A stretch of 64,000 nt of DNA from contig CM041292.1 of the NCBI GenBank assembly GCA_023052935.1, positions 137,468,951-137,532,950 on the forward strand. The letters run 5' to 3'. Within the stretch, counting starts at the first letter, position 1. Each line of letters opens with the position of its first letter. A program made the position numbers and the translations under genes. Of this stretch, positions 48,035 through 58,796 are shown in pieces. Origin of the DNA: Piezodorus guildinii. Taxonomy: Eukaryota > Arthropoda > Insecta > Hemiptera > Pentatomidae. The notes beneath the pieces were generated by a model. The model did not search any database, had not been told where the DNA came from, and saw nothing but the letters and a program-made list of their open reading frames with translations.

Positions 48035-48861
48035 GGTTTTCGCATCAACATAAAAATTGTATTACGTATGATTGTTATCTTTGTAATCTTGAATGTGTAT
48101 ACTGTCAGTGGAATTACAAGAGTTTGCTAACTAGTATTAGAGAGAGAGATAATCAGTGACTCATAGTTGATTTTTGCTGAGGTATCCGATGTTTAGCCTT
48201 TTACTTTCTATGATTATGTAATAGGCTTAAGTTGCAAACTAATGTCTAATTACAAAAAAGAAAAAAATAGGACAATTTGCTGAAACTGAAGTTGGACTTT
48301 CCTCGTGTGAGATCAACCACTGCGGTAAGTATAATAAAAAAATATCTTTCTCAGAGATCTACCTAGCGAAGGAAAGGGAAGGCAGTTGAGCGTCTAGATC
48401 GCATGATGATGGGATTATCCTTAGAAAAATATATTCAAAACTGCTCAAGAAATATCTAGAGATCTATGATATCGTAATTTAACAGAAATAGGAGAAGAAA
48501 AATAGGGAGACGATTAAGAGAAAATTTATGAGCAAGAAAACCAGCTAAAAAGAGATCGCGCTTACATGGCCAGGCAGTAGCCGGCTTTAAATTGCATTAA
48601 GAACTTGTGGGTTATCATAAAAAAATAATAATAAAGATAAGATGCTAAAGTAGGAAATCGAAAAGAAGTGGAATGAGGATATTAGTGAAATAAAAAAAAT
48701 AAAAAAGCTTGATCATCTTAATGATAATCATTAATATAATCAATAATAATATTGATAATAATATTTACAAAATAAATTAATTAATGACAGGATCGCCTCA
48801 TAATCAGAGCTACAGGCGGCTCGGCTTGGCAAAATACTATTTATATTAACTCAATACATAT

Positions 48862-48918
<57 letters not shown>

Positions 48919-49199
48919 TTAATGATTTTGTACAATTTTTCCAAAAAATTCATATAAGTATGTAAAAACCATTTTTTTTTCCCTAAATTCCTTGTAAACA
49001 CTAAAAACTTTATATATTATTTTATGAATATTTATGACCACGAATGTACTTACTTTAATGTTTTACCATAAGAAATAAGCCCATGGTCATTCATTTTTTT
49101 TTCAAATATTAACTTCAGTATTTTATGAGCAAGGAAACTAGCTAAAAAGAGATCGCGCTATTTGCCATTGAAAAACTTATAGATATTACCTTTTATTAT

Positions 49200-50395
49200 A
49201 AACTAGCTGTGACACGCAGCTTTGCTCGCGAATATTGCATTTCGTATTAATTTATGTGCGTTTATGGTAAGATTGGCTACATTAAATATCAACTATTAGC
49301 TACTCTTTTTTATCATTTAAAGCCCGATCTTGACTTCTTCCTGCCAAATTTACAGTAGCAAACCAGTAGAAGTGGTTATACCCATAATCACTTAATATGA
49401 AAAAATAAACAAACCTTTGACAACCTAAATATGAATTAATGATATTCGTCGGTAAAACCTTACACCTGAATCACTCCCATATTATAAATTCTATAAATTT
49501 TAAAAATTCTAACCTTTAAGTTTTTAGACAGAAGCTAAGTAATTTCGCAACTGAATTATAACACGCATTTCCCGCCTTTAACCGGGACTTTATTTCCTCC
49601 TGGATTTATTTTTTTCATTGAGCTTAAATACTTTAAATTTCTCTACGTGCTCAAAAGTATACCCTGATATATCAATATCACTATGATCGCCACCGTCTCT
49701 GCTACAAATAATATATTTTGTCTTTTAGGTATTTATTTCGAGTCCTATTTCTTTACCGGTTTTTATTAATGCACTTGTATTTAGTTGTATAGTTTCCGTG
49801 TTTCCCCTAGCAGTACCAAATGATAGGCGTTTCCCAGAACCGGAATGTTATCACCCAAATTTAAACCTTCTTAGTACATGTCACCTATTGTTTGATATAT
49901 TCTAAAGCGACTTCGTCTGCATCAATTTCTGTTATTATTATTGCTACTAAGAAGTTTTTAAAATAATATATTTTAAAGTACTTCCGCCTAAATGAGTTTT
50001 ATTTTCTTGTGGCAGCACATACTGATTTTCTGCGCAGCCCGATCTTGACGTAAATCTATTCGTACGTGTTTAAATTTTTACCTCTGTGATTAATTGTTAC
50101 GGAAAAATATAAATTAACGGGAAATTGAATTATTTAAAAATAAAAGGTAAATCATTTGGAATCATTGGGATGCGAGGTTTTTTTTTCTCCCAAATTTTTT
50201 CCCGTTTTTTCCCCTGTTTCTTCGGTCCTATTGGTCGCAGCGTGATGCTATATAGCCTATAGCCTTCCTCGATAAATGGACTGTCCAACACAAAAAGAAT
50301 TTTTGAATTCGAACCAGTAGTTTCTGAGAATCGCGCGTTCAAACAAACAGACAAACTCTTCAGCTTTATAATATTAGTATAGATAATGTTTAATT
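49200..50395 (+). repeat. RTE/SINE-like dispersed insect repeat
   Basis: Starts AACTAGCTGTGACACGCAGC with TTTGCTCGCG and ends GCGCGTTCAAACAAACAGAC then TATAATATTAGTATAGAT. This head and tail are familiar from widespread insect non-LTR-derived repeats with a degenerate tandem tail. The block before the tail (CTATAGCCTTCCTCGATAAA, AACCAGTAGTTTCTGAGA) is likewise typical. The middle contains a LINE fragment in the opposite orientation (49555-49950). Confidence 0.55.
49555..49950 (-). pseudogene. RTE-like LINE palm fragment
   Basis: The minus strand reads TGKEIGLEINT, a stop, then KTKYIICSRDGGDHSDIDIS (about 49755-49665), the G(L/M).IN..KTKYM segment between palm and thumb of this LINE type. Adjacent sequence parallels 27.0-27.18 kb, so both are the same family. 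It is decayed and has no intact frame. Confidence 0.65.
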
Positions 50396-50584
50396 TCTTA
50401 AAATGGAGTTTCTCCATTAAAAAAACAAAACATCTTTTCATGATGTGTATATTACGCTTTCTTTTATTGACGTAACTTCTTCATTATTTATTTTATTTTT
50501 TTAAATATTTAATGATATCATAGGATTTTTCAAAAAGTTTATATTTGATGTCATTATTCAAATTTATTTTTTAAAAATAAGCCT

Positions 50585-50685
50585 TACCCTCTCGTACTTT
50601 CGTATACTCTCACAAGACCTCGATACTTCACCTCAGGTACACCTCCCTATTTTCTCACCGTGCAGCGCGGCCTTAAAACCTGTAA
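50585..50685 (-). repeat. family E short repeat (third copy)
   Basis: CTCACAAGACCTCGATACTT, CACCTCAGGTACACCTCC and TTCTCACCGTGCAGCGCGG match the copies at 38.9 and 39.3 kb. Confidence 0.5.
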
Positions 50686-50819
50686 GTGTCCTTTTTATGT
50701 ACAAAGGCTAATTTCTATTATTATTCAACTTTCTCTAAGTATTCTCCATACATAGCAATACTTAGTATATTGTGCAGGATTTCTTTACAATTAATATACA
50801 TATTATGTAAGTTAAACTT

Positions 50820-51640
50820 TCATATTTTACTTTCACTTGATACATATGAAATATATAGTTAGGAAAAGTAGGGCGATTGTAATACTTTTTTATTTCCAAT
50901 TTTTAACCGAAATGTACATTTAATGGTCTCTTGAGTCCAAATAACCAAGTCCCGCTAAAAAGTCTTTGTGTGTATTATATGGCCAGCTGAAAAACAGTAA
51001 CTTGTATAGAACCGAAATTTCTTATTTTAGGATCGTATGTGGTTGAGATGTTACAGTAACGTTTCCAACGAAATCGGCATGCCAGAAAAGCCATGTATAT
51101 TGCACCTTTTTAGAGTTTTATCAAAATTTACGATTTTTCGATGTAAAATTTTATGGACTTTAATATCATGTAGGTTTTTTTTTCGGATTAAAATAGTCTG
51201 AAAGGTCTTAAATGCCGATATTTAAAATTTTCTTCGTCTAAAGTAAAGTTCATTTCGTTAGCGTTAATAAAAAACGAGTAAATATATAACTCAAACTAAC
51301 TTGAAAATCAACTAATGGAGAAAAGAGCAAAAATATTTGTTTATATTTGTTTTTGGTTTTAAACATAAGAATAGTAATATATCGTTGGAAATCTAAAGAT
51401 TTTAGAAAAAATATTATCTTATACAAAAAATCATAAAAGGTAATTGATAGTGAGTGGATTAGAAGCGGATAAAACCAATTGATTCTTGTATTTAATTATA
51501 TAATAGGTTATTTAATGAAACACATGTTTCTAACGAAACTTAATGTAATTCTTTAATTTTTTTTAATCTCTTCCGCTTTTTAAAAGTTCTTAAGTGATCT
51601 GTCGTGTGTTGCGCTCACCATATTTTCTATTTAGTGTTTA
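50820..51640 (+). repeat. family A dispersed repeat (long copy)
   Basis: TTTTACTTTCACTTGATACA at the start, GAGTCCAAATAACCAAGTCC, TTTAATATCATGTAGG, ATATCGTTGGAAATCTAAAG, and the 3' end GTCGTGTGTTGCGCTCACCA. All blocks occur in the same order as in the 57-kb copy. No coding capacity. Confidence 0.75.
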
Positions 51641-51644
51641 AGAT

Positions 51645-52305
51645 TTATGTAATATTAATTTTTCAATTTACGAGTATATTCAACTGATGTTTTTCTAATA
51701 TAATTTATTTATGTAATTTAAACTAAAAAATTACACTTTCCAAATTAAAAATAGAGTATTGCTATATTTCATAAATCCATTTATTCTCAAAATCGTTTAT
51801 TAATTTTTTTTATTTGTTGATATTACATAAGTTCTCTTATTGTTTTGCCACTTAATGTTTCATCTATGGACCCAGTTCAACTTGTTTGCTCCTTTTCGTT
51901 TCTTATTAAAACATAATAGAAAAGTTTGGTTTTAATGTATTTCAACTTATTCCAGATCGTTTTGATAAAGATTTTGAGTGAACTAATGTCTCCTATTATT
52001 ACATAATTTTTTAGAACGTATAGAATGAGTTGGTATTTTAAAAAAAATTAATTATATTTAATACATGTTACGGCTACATGCATGAACATTCATTTTCATC
52101 TCATTCAATGAAATTCGTGTGTAATTCAATAAGGCTGATTAAGCTTTTGGCAGCACGAACTAGTATAAACACAACCTATGGATTTAGAAAATTCATATAG
52201 TTTAACTTCAACATTCTGTGACTTCATATGGATAGATAGAGACATTTTAGATTTTTTTAATAAATTAATCCCAATAACTTTTTTTGAAGTTTCTTATTTT
52301 TCTCA
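51645..52305. other. AT-rich intergenic sequence
   Basis: Nothing recognised. Confidence 0.35.
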
Positions 52306-52309
52306 TTTT

Positions 52310-52440
52310 TTGGTTGTTAGGTTCTCACTCCCCCAATTGCTGAAAAAGGCCTGAAATACAGGCCGAAACGTAAGGTCTATTAAATTAAGTTTTCACTTAA
52401 TTCAGAGCTAACTTGACTGCACCCTCATCTAACTTCTTCT
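52310..52440 (+). mobile_element. Penelope-like-element tail
   Basis: TTGGTTGTTAGGTTCTCACT precedes the hammerhead-like core at 52340, as in the 58.9-kb units. A conserved-looking tail with CCTCATCTAACTTC follows. No reverse transcriptase or GIY-YIG endonuclease sequence was seen nearby, so this is a terminal fragment. Confidence 0.5.
52340..52372 (+). ncRNA. degenerate hammerhead-like motif
   Basis: CUGAAAA, then A, a strong stem II (GGCCUG/CAGGCC, loop AAAUA) and GAAACGUA. The layout matches the family, but the core G8 is A (CUGAAAA instead of CUGANGA), and no convincing stem I is seen. It is probably inactive. Confidence 0.45.
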
Positions 52441-53000
52441 CTTTATAATTTTTCAGTTAAATGAGTTTGGGGATCCGTAGGTTTATGCGGATTAATCTCA
52501 AAGGGACTAACTAAAAATGTATTTACTTGTTATTCTGATTGTTTGCTAAGAGATTCATTTAACTTGAGAAAACAAATTGATAAGAGAAAGAAGTATAACT
52601 GTTTAAAGAAAAAAAAAAATGTTCTACCTTTAATATCCATAGCGGGAAATAAATAGCAAAGGAAGATATGCTTTTTTCCCTGCATTCTAGTTACTATAAT
52701 TATGATATTTTTGAAAAGATATAACTGGTGCTCATTCTTTTATCAAATTATTATCACCATATCCACTAAAGGCAAAAATGTATAGCTCATAATCACTTTT
52801 AGAATGGAACTTCTACCGCCTGAAGGGATTAGTTATTTCCCTCGTTTTTCAGTTATAATTTAATCTGTTATTATTTAAAAAAAAAAATTTAAATTCAAAA
52901 CAATTTTTTTTCAGATGTAATACAACTACTTTTCCCATCACAAGTTGTCAGGAAGGATGGAGGGAGGGGGGCTCAGGATTCTTTCGGCAGTTTGTAAATA

Positions 53001-53068
<68 letters not shown>

Positions 53069-53069
53069 C
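53001..53069. repeat. (TA)n microsatellite next to Tc1 element
   Basis: About 34 TA units with one phase slip near 53048. It ends at the Tc1 terminal repeat, so the element appears to have inserted into a TA-rich target. Confidence 0.88.
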
Positions 53070-53070
53070 A

Positions 53071-54638
53071 CACTGCCGGACAAAATTAAAGGATCACTTC
53101 AATATTTTGAAATTACTGAACTGTATAGAGTATTTTTGAAAGTATTCTTTTTTCTTTGGAAGTCACACTTTATTATAAGGGTAATAAAAAATAAAAAATT
53201 CTTTTCTAGAACTTTTTAATAGGAAAACAAATCAAAAAATAAAAATGTCCTACAGTCTCAAAATGAAAAAGTAAATCTTTGAAATGAAATGAAATAACAA
53301 AACTGAAAAAAAGGAAGAATTCGAGGAAAACGATCAATAATTGGCATTCCAACCTCTAGCTCTGATAATTGTTTCCATTCTCCTGCCTATTCCAACGATC
53401 AGGGCTCTTACATGTTATTCTGGAATGTTGTTACACTCTTCCACTAACATTTCCCTTAAATCTGCCAAATTTTGTGGGTCTCGGGCGCGGACACGTCTTC
53501 CAAGCATGTCCCATACATGCTCTATTGGGTTCATATCTGGAATTCTGGGTGGCCAAACTATAACGTCAATTTCTTCTTGTCTGAGGAAATTTTGCACTTA
53601 TCGAGCAACGTGAGGTCGGGCATTATCGAGCATAAAAATTACCTGCGATATTTCTGGCGAAAGGTATTACATGTGGCTCAAGTACCTCCCTAATGTACCT
53701 GTCAGCAGTTATAGAGCCACGGTTCACAAGAAAAAACTCTGTACGGGAGTTTAAATTTATGCCCCCTCACACCATCACTGACCCACCAACAAACGCAACT
53801 CTTGGAGAAAAAGTGAATGGAGCATACCTCTCTCCCCGCCTTTTCCATACCTTTTCCCGTCCATCTGGAGATCTGAGACAGAATCTTGACTCATCGCTAA
53901 ATAATACGAGGCTCCAATCTTCCTGAGTCCAGTTTAGGTGCTCCCGAGCAAACCTCAAGCGCTCAACCCGGTGTTCCCTGGAGAGAAGAGGTCTAGTAGC
54001 TGAAGGATGGAAGGTCAATCCATAATCGTTGAGTCGTCTTCTCACGGTTCGCTCTGAAATTCGCACATTCCTGAACGTCTGGAGGAGACGAAGCACTGTT
54101 ACCAGTTGATCGGCGATCCCGAAGAGTTGCAAACATCTCTCGTCACGGAGGGAAGTTGACCTCGGACGGCCTTGTCCGACTCTTCTTGTATGCCTTCCAG
54201 TTGGACGGTGCCTATTAAGCACCCTGGACACTACGGATTGTGACCGCTGGAGCCGTTGCGCAATATGCCTTTGAGAAAACCCTTCTTCACTCAAAGCAAC
54301 AGCACGAATTGATTCCTCTTCGGTCAATGCTCTTCTGTTGGCCATCACAACGTTCTTACTAAACTCACAAGCAAAAACTAAAATCTCTTAAATGTAAGAA
54401 AATCTTCAATAAGATGAATCTTTGCTAACAACTTACCATTGACTGATAGGAAGAAAGAAAAGGAGAGGATTAACTGACCCTTTTCTCCAATAACGGGTGG
54501 GAATATAAACAGGTAGAGGATTAACTTGATAAGATACAACACAAAGTCCAGTCTGGGACAAAGGAATTCCTATTTTTATCTCTTATGTAATAATAATATA
54601 AATATTTGTAAGTGATCCTTTAATTTTGTCCGGCAGTG
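53071..54638 (-). mobile_element. Tc1-type element, 1568 bp, complete ends
   Basis: Perfect 29-bp terminal inverted repeats begin CACTGCCGGACAAAATTAAA at 53071 and end inversely at 54638. A TA follows the right end (54639-54640) and CA the left (probably a mutated TA). The size is typical of Tc1 elements. The transposase lies on the minus strand. Confidence 0.93.
53334..54348 (-). pseudogene. Tc1 transposase, recently broken
   Basis: The frame starts at 54348 (MMANRRALTEEESIRAVALS), with the paired-type N-terminal HTH (FSQRHIAQRLQRSQSVVSRV), a GRPR linker (GQGRPRST), a second HTH (ISERTVRRRLNDYGL) and the first catalytic Asp in LVLFSDESRF. An in-frame TGA follows GGSVMV (at about 53770), and a frameshift lies just before MLDNARPH, which carries the second Asp (about 53610). 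A TAA follows HVAR. WPPRIPDMNPIEHVW holds the third acidic residue, and another TAA precedes the last 26 residues. In total about 338 codons, the usual Tc1 length, with four lesions. Otherwise it is very well preserved, suggesting recent inactivation. Confidence 0.92.
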
Positions 54639-54739
54639 TATATACGTATATATAGGTATGAGTGTGTTAAGATGTTCATTTTTTGTTATTACCTTTGTAT
54701 TTTTTTTAAAATATATAATGAATATAATTAATTGACCGT

Positions 54740-54860
54740 TGAGAATCTTAGAAAATAATTAGTCCGGGTGGCAGTTAGTAAAAGAAACAATTAAATAGTT
54801 GTAACAATTTATTTTCTGTCAACGTTTCTGCCTCCATTGTGGGTCATCATCATGGCTAAA
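54740..54860 (-). mobile_element. Penelope-like-element tail with degenerate hammerhead
   Basis: The minus strand reads GATGATGACCCACAATGGAG, GCAGAAACGTTGAC, AATAAATTGTT, then CTGCCACCCGGACTAATTA, matching the repeat units at 58.8-59.2 kb. In the hammerhead core (54853-54821) the conserved C3 is A, and stem II pairing is damaged, so it is probably inactive. Confidence 0.6.
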
Positions 54861-54864
54861 AAGA

Positions 54865-56490
54865 TATAAAAGAAATACAGTGTAATAACAATGAAATAGC
54901 ACAAGCAATGAAAGATAATATAATGATGTGAAAATAGATGACTGTGTAGATATTTGGGAGAAGTTAATTCCGGGTGCAGTAAAATCATTGAGTTTTGATC
55001 AAAAGTTTTTTTTTAGATTGAAAAATATTATTTACTACAATCTCTTTACTTTATACTCTTTTTGACATTTGAGAAAGACTTTATCACATGTACAACTCGC
55101 ACACGCACACAGAATCATATACATACATAGAGGCATTTTTGCTGGATTTGGACTCAAGGGATTCTAAACCGCGTGTTTTTTTGTCTAAAATTCGATTTTG
55201 ATCATTTTCAATGATGTATTCACGATAACAGATAATGTTTCCTGGCTCAATATTAGGGAAAAACTCAAAATAAATTTGTTATGTTGAATCTATCGTGAAT
55301 CGAGACATTGATTTCCAAAACGTACAATATCAGTTCTAGGAAATTTTACGGAAAGCGTAAAAATCTCTTATTACTATACTATTTAACGAACTTATTTCAT
55401 TATTTTTGTATAGCAACTTAGGGCATTGTTTTTGAATGATTATGTTATAAATAAATGTTCATCTTTTTATTGTTTTGAAATTATTCGTTTATTAGATATC
55501 TTGTTAAAATATTTGTTATGTACGTATAAGTAGTTAAACAATTGTTCGTTAAATACGATGTCAAATGTCGTATGTATGGAAAGAATTAAAGGGAGAGTGA
55601 ATACTTCTTCTCTGGAAAGAACGAAATGAAAGTGGAGCGCCAGTTTCAAGCCGACTTGAAAAATAAGAGCACTTGAAAAGAGAAGCTGTGATTCTGTATA
55701 GTGCGCAGTGCTAGCCGAGCAACACGATAGCTGTTGGCTGAAATACTAGTTATTATCATACGTCAAAAAAATAATGTTGATATTCTTTTTACTAAGGAAA
55801 TTATTCTTAATGCGCACCTCATTTAATTTTTTATGATGTTAATTCAGTTATGATCCAGTCAATACTCCTAACAAACCTTTGTAAAAATGCGTATTGAACG
55901 ATTAAAATATAACAGTTATTATACACCGATCCAATAATAGAAAATCTACCTGTTTTCTCGCAGAAACGAGACCTTTGTAAGAAAATCTTTTTTTTTTTTT
56001 GGGTATTTTACTCGATTAATTTAATGATTATTATTAGAGCCCTGATTTTCGTGCCGTAAAAAGCTGAAAAACGTACAGTCTAAGTCTCGAAACGTGCAAA
56101 ACAAGGCAGCTAAACGCAAAATATAAAATTGAGGGTATGTACACCTTAAACGTTCAAAAAATAAATTAACCTAGATCTATATGGAAGAGGAAGTTAACCT
56201 TTAAAAGTTGTTTTCTTGAGAAATCACTTCTACGAAACCTTTTTACTATATACCTATAATTACAGCTAAAGACCTCTTATTCTCTGTTAGTACTAATGTT
56301 TTGAATGCTTCCATTAAAAGTTATTTTGGAGTGGATTAGAAGTTGATCAAATACACCATTACCTTTTTCTATTAGAAGTTTAAAAAAATGTTTAATCACA
56401 GGCAACCGATACATATGTAAACTAAATTTTAATTAAAACAACATATGATAAATATTCGAAATATTAACTTCTCATATTTACCTAACATTA
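54865..56490. other. intergenic with a short MITE-related repeat
   Basis: 55290-55405 matches the 5' half of the 6106-6401 element (GAGACATTGATTTCCAAAA, GTTCTAGGAAATTTTACGG, ATTACTATA). A piece near 55135-55200 (GGACTCAAGGGATTCTAAA) resembles inverted family A. No gene seen. Confidence 0.45.
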
Positions 56491-56494
56491 CCTA

Positions 56495-57440
56495 AAAAAA
56501 TCTGGTGCGGGCAACACACGACTTTCACTTACCTCGATTTTTAAAATCAATGAAAGAATTTTCAAATACAGTTTGAGATAAAAATACGTGAAAATATTAA
56601 GGAATTAATCACATTGAATTTATATAGAAACATGTGTTTTATTAAAAAATCTATTATATTATTATCTAAAATAATCAGTTATTTTATCTTCTTCTCATCA
56701 CTCTCTATTAACTTCTAAAAGCTTGTGTATGAGATGATATTTTTTCTAAAATCTTTAGCTTTCCAACGGTATATCATACATGTATACTACTGCTCTTATG
56801 TTCAAAAACGAAAAATTTCATTAAAAATATATTTTTTCTGTTTTTTTCCTTTATTTGGGTATCGAATTTATTCAATTTATATATTTACCTGTTTTTCATC
56901 AGCGTTAACAAGATGATCTAGTTATTATTATTGAATCTTAAAAATTAAAGGTACTTTAGGGGAAGAAAATTTAAAATATCTGCATTTAAGCCCTATCACA
57001 CCATTTTTATCCAAATAAAACCAACATGATATTAAAGTTGATTAAATTTTACATCGATATAGCGAGTTTAATCAAAATCGTCGGAACCGATTTTGAGAAA
57101 ATCGAAAAAAGGTGCAAAATGCATGGTATAAAGTGCCTCTTCTGGTAAGGTCATTTTGATGAAAAAAGTTTTGTCACGTCTCGGGCGTATAGTTGTCTTA
57201 AATATGAAATTTCAGTTTCATAGGACTTACCGTTTCCGCCCGGGAGTTACCACACACACACACACACACACAGACACACACACACACACACACACACACA
57301 GACCTTTTTGCGGGACTTGGTTATTTGGACTCAGGAAACCCTAAAACGTGTATTTCCGTTGAAAACTGGAATTCGAAAATTTTCACGATCGCAATACTTT
57401 CCTTACTATATATAGTAAGTGAAAGTAAAAATATATGAAA
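56495..57440 (-). repeat. family A dispersed repeat, fullest copy
   Basis: On the minus strand it runs from TACTTTCACTTACTATATAT through GAGTCCAAATAACCAAGTCC, the CA/GT tract (57250-57302), GTAAGTCCTATGAAACTGAA, GACAACTATACGCCCGAGAC and ACCGTTGGAAAGCTAAAG to GAGGTAAGTGAAAGTCGTGT and TTGCCCGCACCA. Both termini contain ACTTTCACTTACC in inverted orientation, suggesting a TIR-bearing DNA element of about 0.95 kb. No open frame. Confidence 0.78.
57250..57302. repeat. (CA)n microsatellite inside family A
   Basis: About 25 CA units interrupted by CAGA. The same position carries (GT)n in the 43.74-kb copy. Confidence 0.9.
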
Positions 57441-57444
57441 TCAC

Positions 57445-58640
57445 AAAAAAAAACCATATTTAACAGGTCTTTCCCCCAATTTTTTTAATAGATTGTGTTT
57501 ATGACTAGGGCTCCAAAGAACAATGATTGATACAATAGTTATTAGTTGTATATTCATTAATCCAGCTATTTTTTTCCTAATGTAATGTGAAAAAAAAAAA
57601 TTAGTAAAAAACTGTCAGTATTAAAAACAAGGGTAGAATAAAAGTATATCTAATCCTTTTCTGATCAGTTTATGTTGCCTAATGAACAAAGGATTTCAAT
57701 TATCGAATGAGAATTAAGTTCTTGAATAAATGTGATGCGCTTTGTTATGTTCGGCTAACAGTTGAATCGGCAATAAAACTGTTGGGGTAGATAGAACATT
57801 ATTTCTGGCTTGAATTGGACGATAAATCACAATTTACAAAGAAAAAAGTATATTCGAAAATTCCTGATAACCTAACAACAAACTCTCTCTCATATTTCAG
57901 GGCGGTGTAATTGCATTTTTCATGTTCTTATTCCCTAGAGTTTTTTGATTTAGTAAATGTCCATTTTTCATTGATGCCCAAATAATACTTTATTTGTTTA
58001 TTGAGTTTTACTCGTTTTATTGAAATTCAATAATTCAAGGAAGGGTGCGTTGAAATATTCCTTATCCGTGTGTAACTTTATTCTTATTTTATCTTTTTCC
58101 TTCTAATGAGTCTTGGATACGTTTCAAGGATTGTTTGTGTGGTAATTATAATGTTTGAAATTTTTTATACAATGTGATATAACCGATTATTAGGCTCACA
58201 TCTGGCTGCATTAATTCCTTAAACATACACTTATTTCTACTTTTGTATATACTGTAATAAGTATCATATATACTTTAAATCTATTTTATTAGTTAGTCGT
58301 ATTTTTTACTGTGTTTTTTCTATTATTATTATTTTTCTGCCTTTAAAATTTGTTGTGAATGTCTCTCGATTATGACTGAGGTATTTCTTACTCCATATTC
58401 CGGCAAATAGATCCTTGTAAAAGCATAATATGTTAACACCCATCCAGATTCATCAATTCTGCAAGAAAGTTGTCTGGTCTTTATTATTTTCTTTATCGCA
58501 AGGCCAAACTCTGTTATTTAACAGCTATCTATGTTCGCTGCATGGCTAAGGTTATTTGAGAAAAAATATATAAACATGTTTGCAATTTGTCAATGTTGTT
58601 TAATTTCTTTTTAAGAGATAAGATTGTTTTAACGTTGTCA
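57445..58640. other. AT-rich intergenic sequence
   Basis: Nothing recognised. Confidence 0.35.
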
Positions 58641-58644
58641 TAGG

Positions 58645-58795
58645 ATCACCAGTGGTGAAGTGGCTAACAGCCTCCTGTGGATGTCACGAGATCAAATCCG
58701 GCAGATGACCCTAGGATATTTTAATGATAGTAAAAAATGCTTGGTTATGCCATCCTACGGAGGGGACGTTAAATGGTTGTCCCTATCCTAAATAA
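58645..58795 (+). mobile_element. tRNA-derived SINE, family S2 (copy 3)
   Basis: Head ATCACCAGTGGTGAAGTGGC then TAACAGCCTCC, B-box-like GAGATCAAATCC, and body TGACCCTAGGATATTTTAAT, CTACGGAGGGGACGTTAAA. Its 3' end runs directly into the first hammerhead unit. Confidence 0.72.
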
Positions 58796-58796
58796 A

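Larger units (their letters stand above)
45571..49170. repeat. giant inverted repeat, arms about 1.15 kb, spacer 1.28 kb
   Basis: The left arm 45571-46752 is the reverse complement of the right arm 48030-49170. The match is visibly high over almost the full length, with scattered substitutions, differing (TA)n lengths (45829-45897 versus 48857-48916) and an 18-base gap near 48318. Each arm carries two direct copies of AGCGCGATCTCTTTTTAGCT(A/G)GTTTTC. No protein domain is seen in arms or spacer, and I found no target duplication at the outer edges. It could be a long-terminal-repeat-type DNA element, a foldback element, or a genomic inverted duplication. A read-through transcript would fold into a long hairpin. 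Confidence 0.88.

Noticed and set aside
47791..48159. 122-residue Leu/Ser-rich protein
   Set aside because: Most of it is translated CT microsatellite, and the Cys-rich end is frameshifted in the matching left arm.
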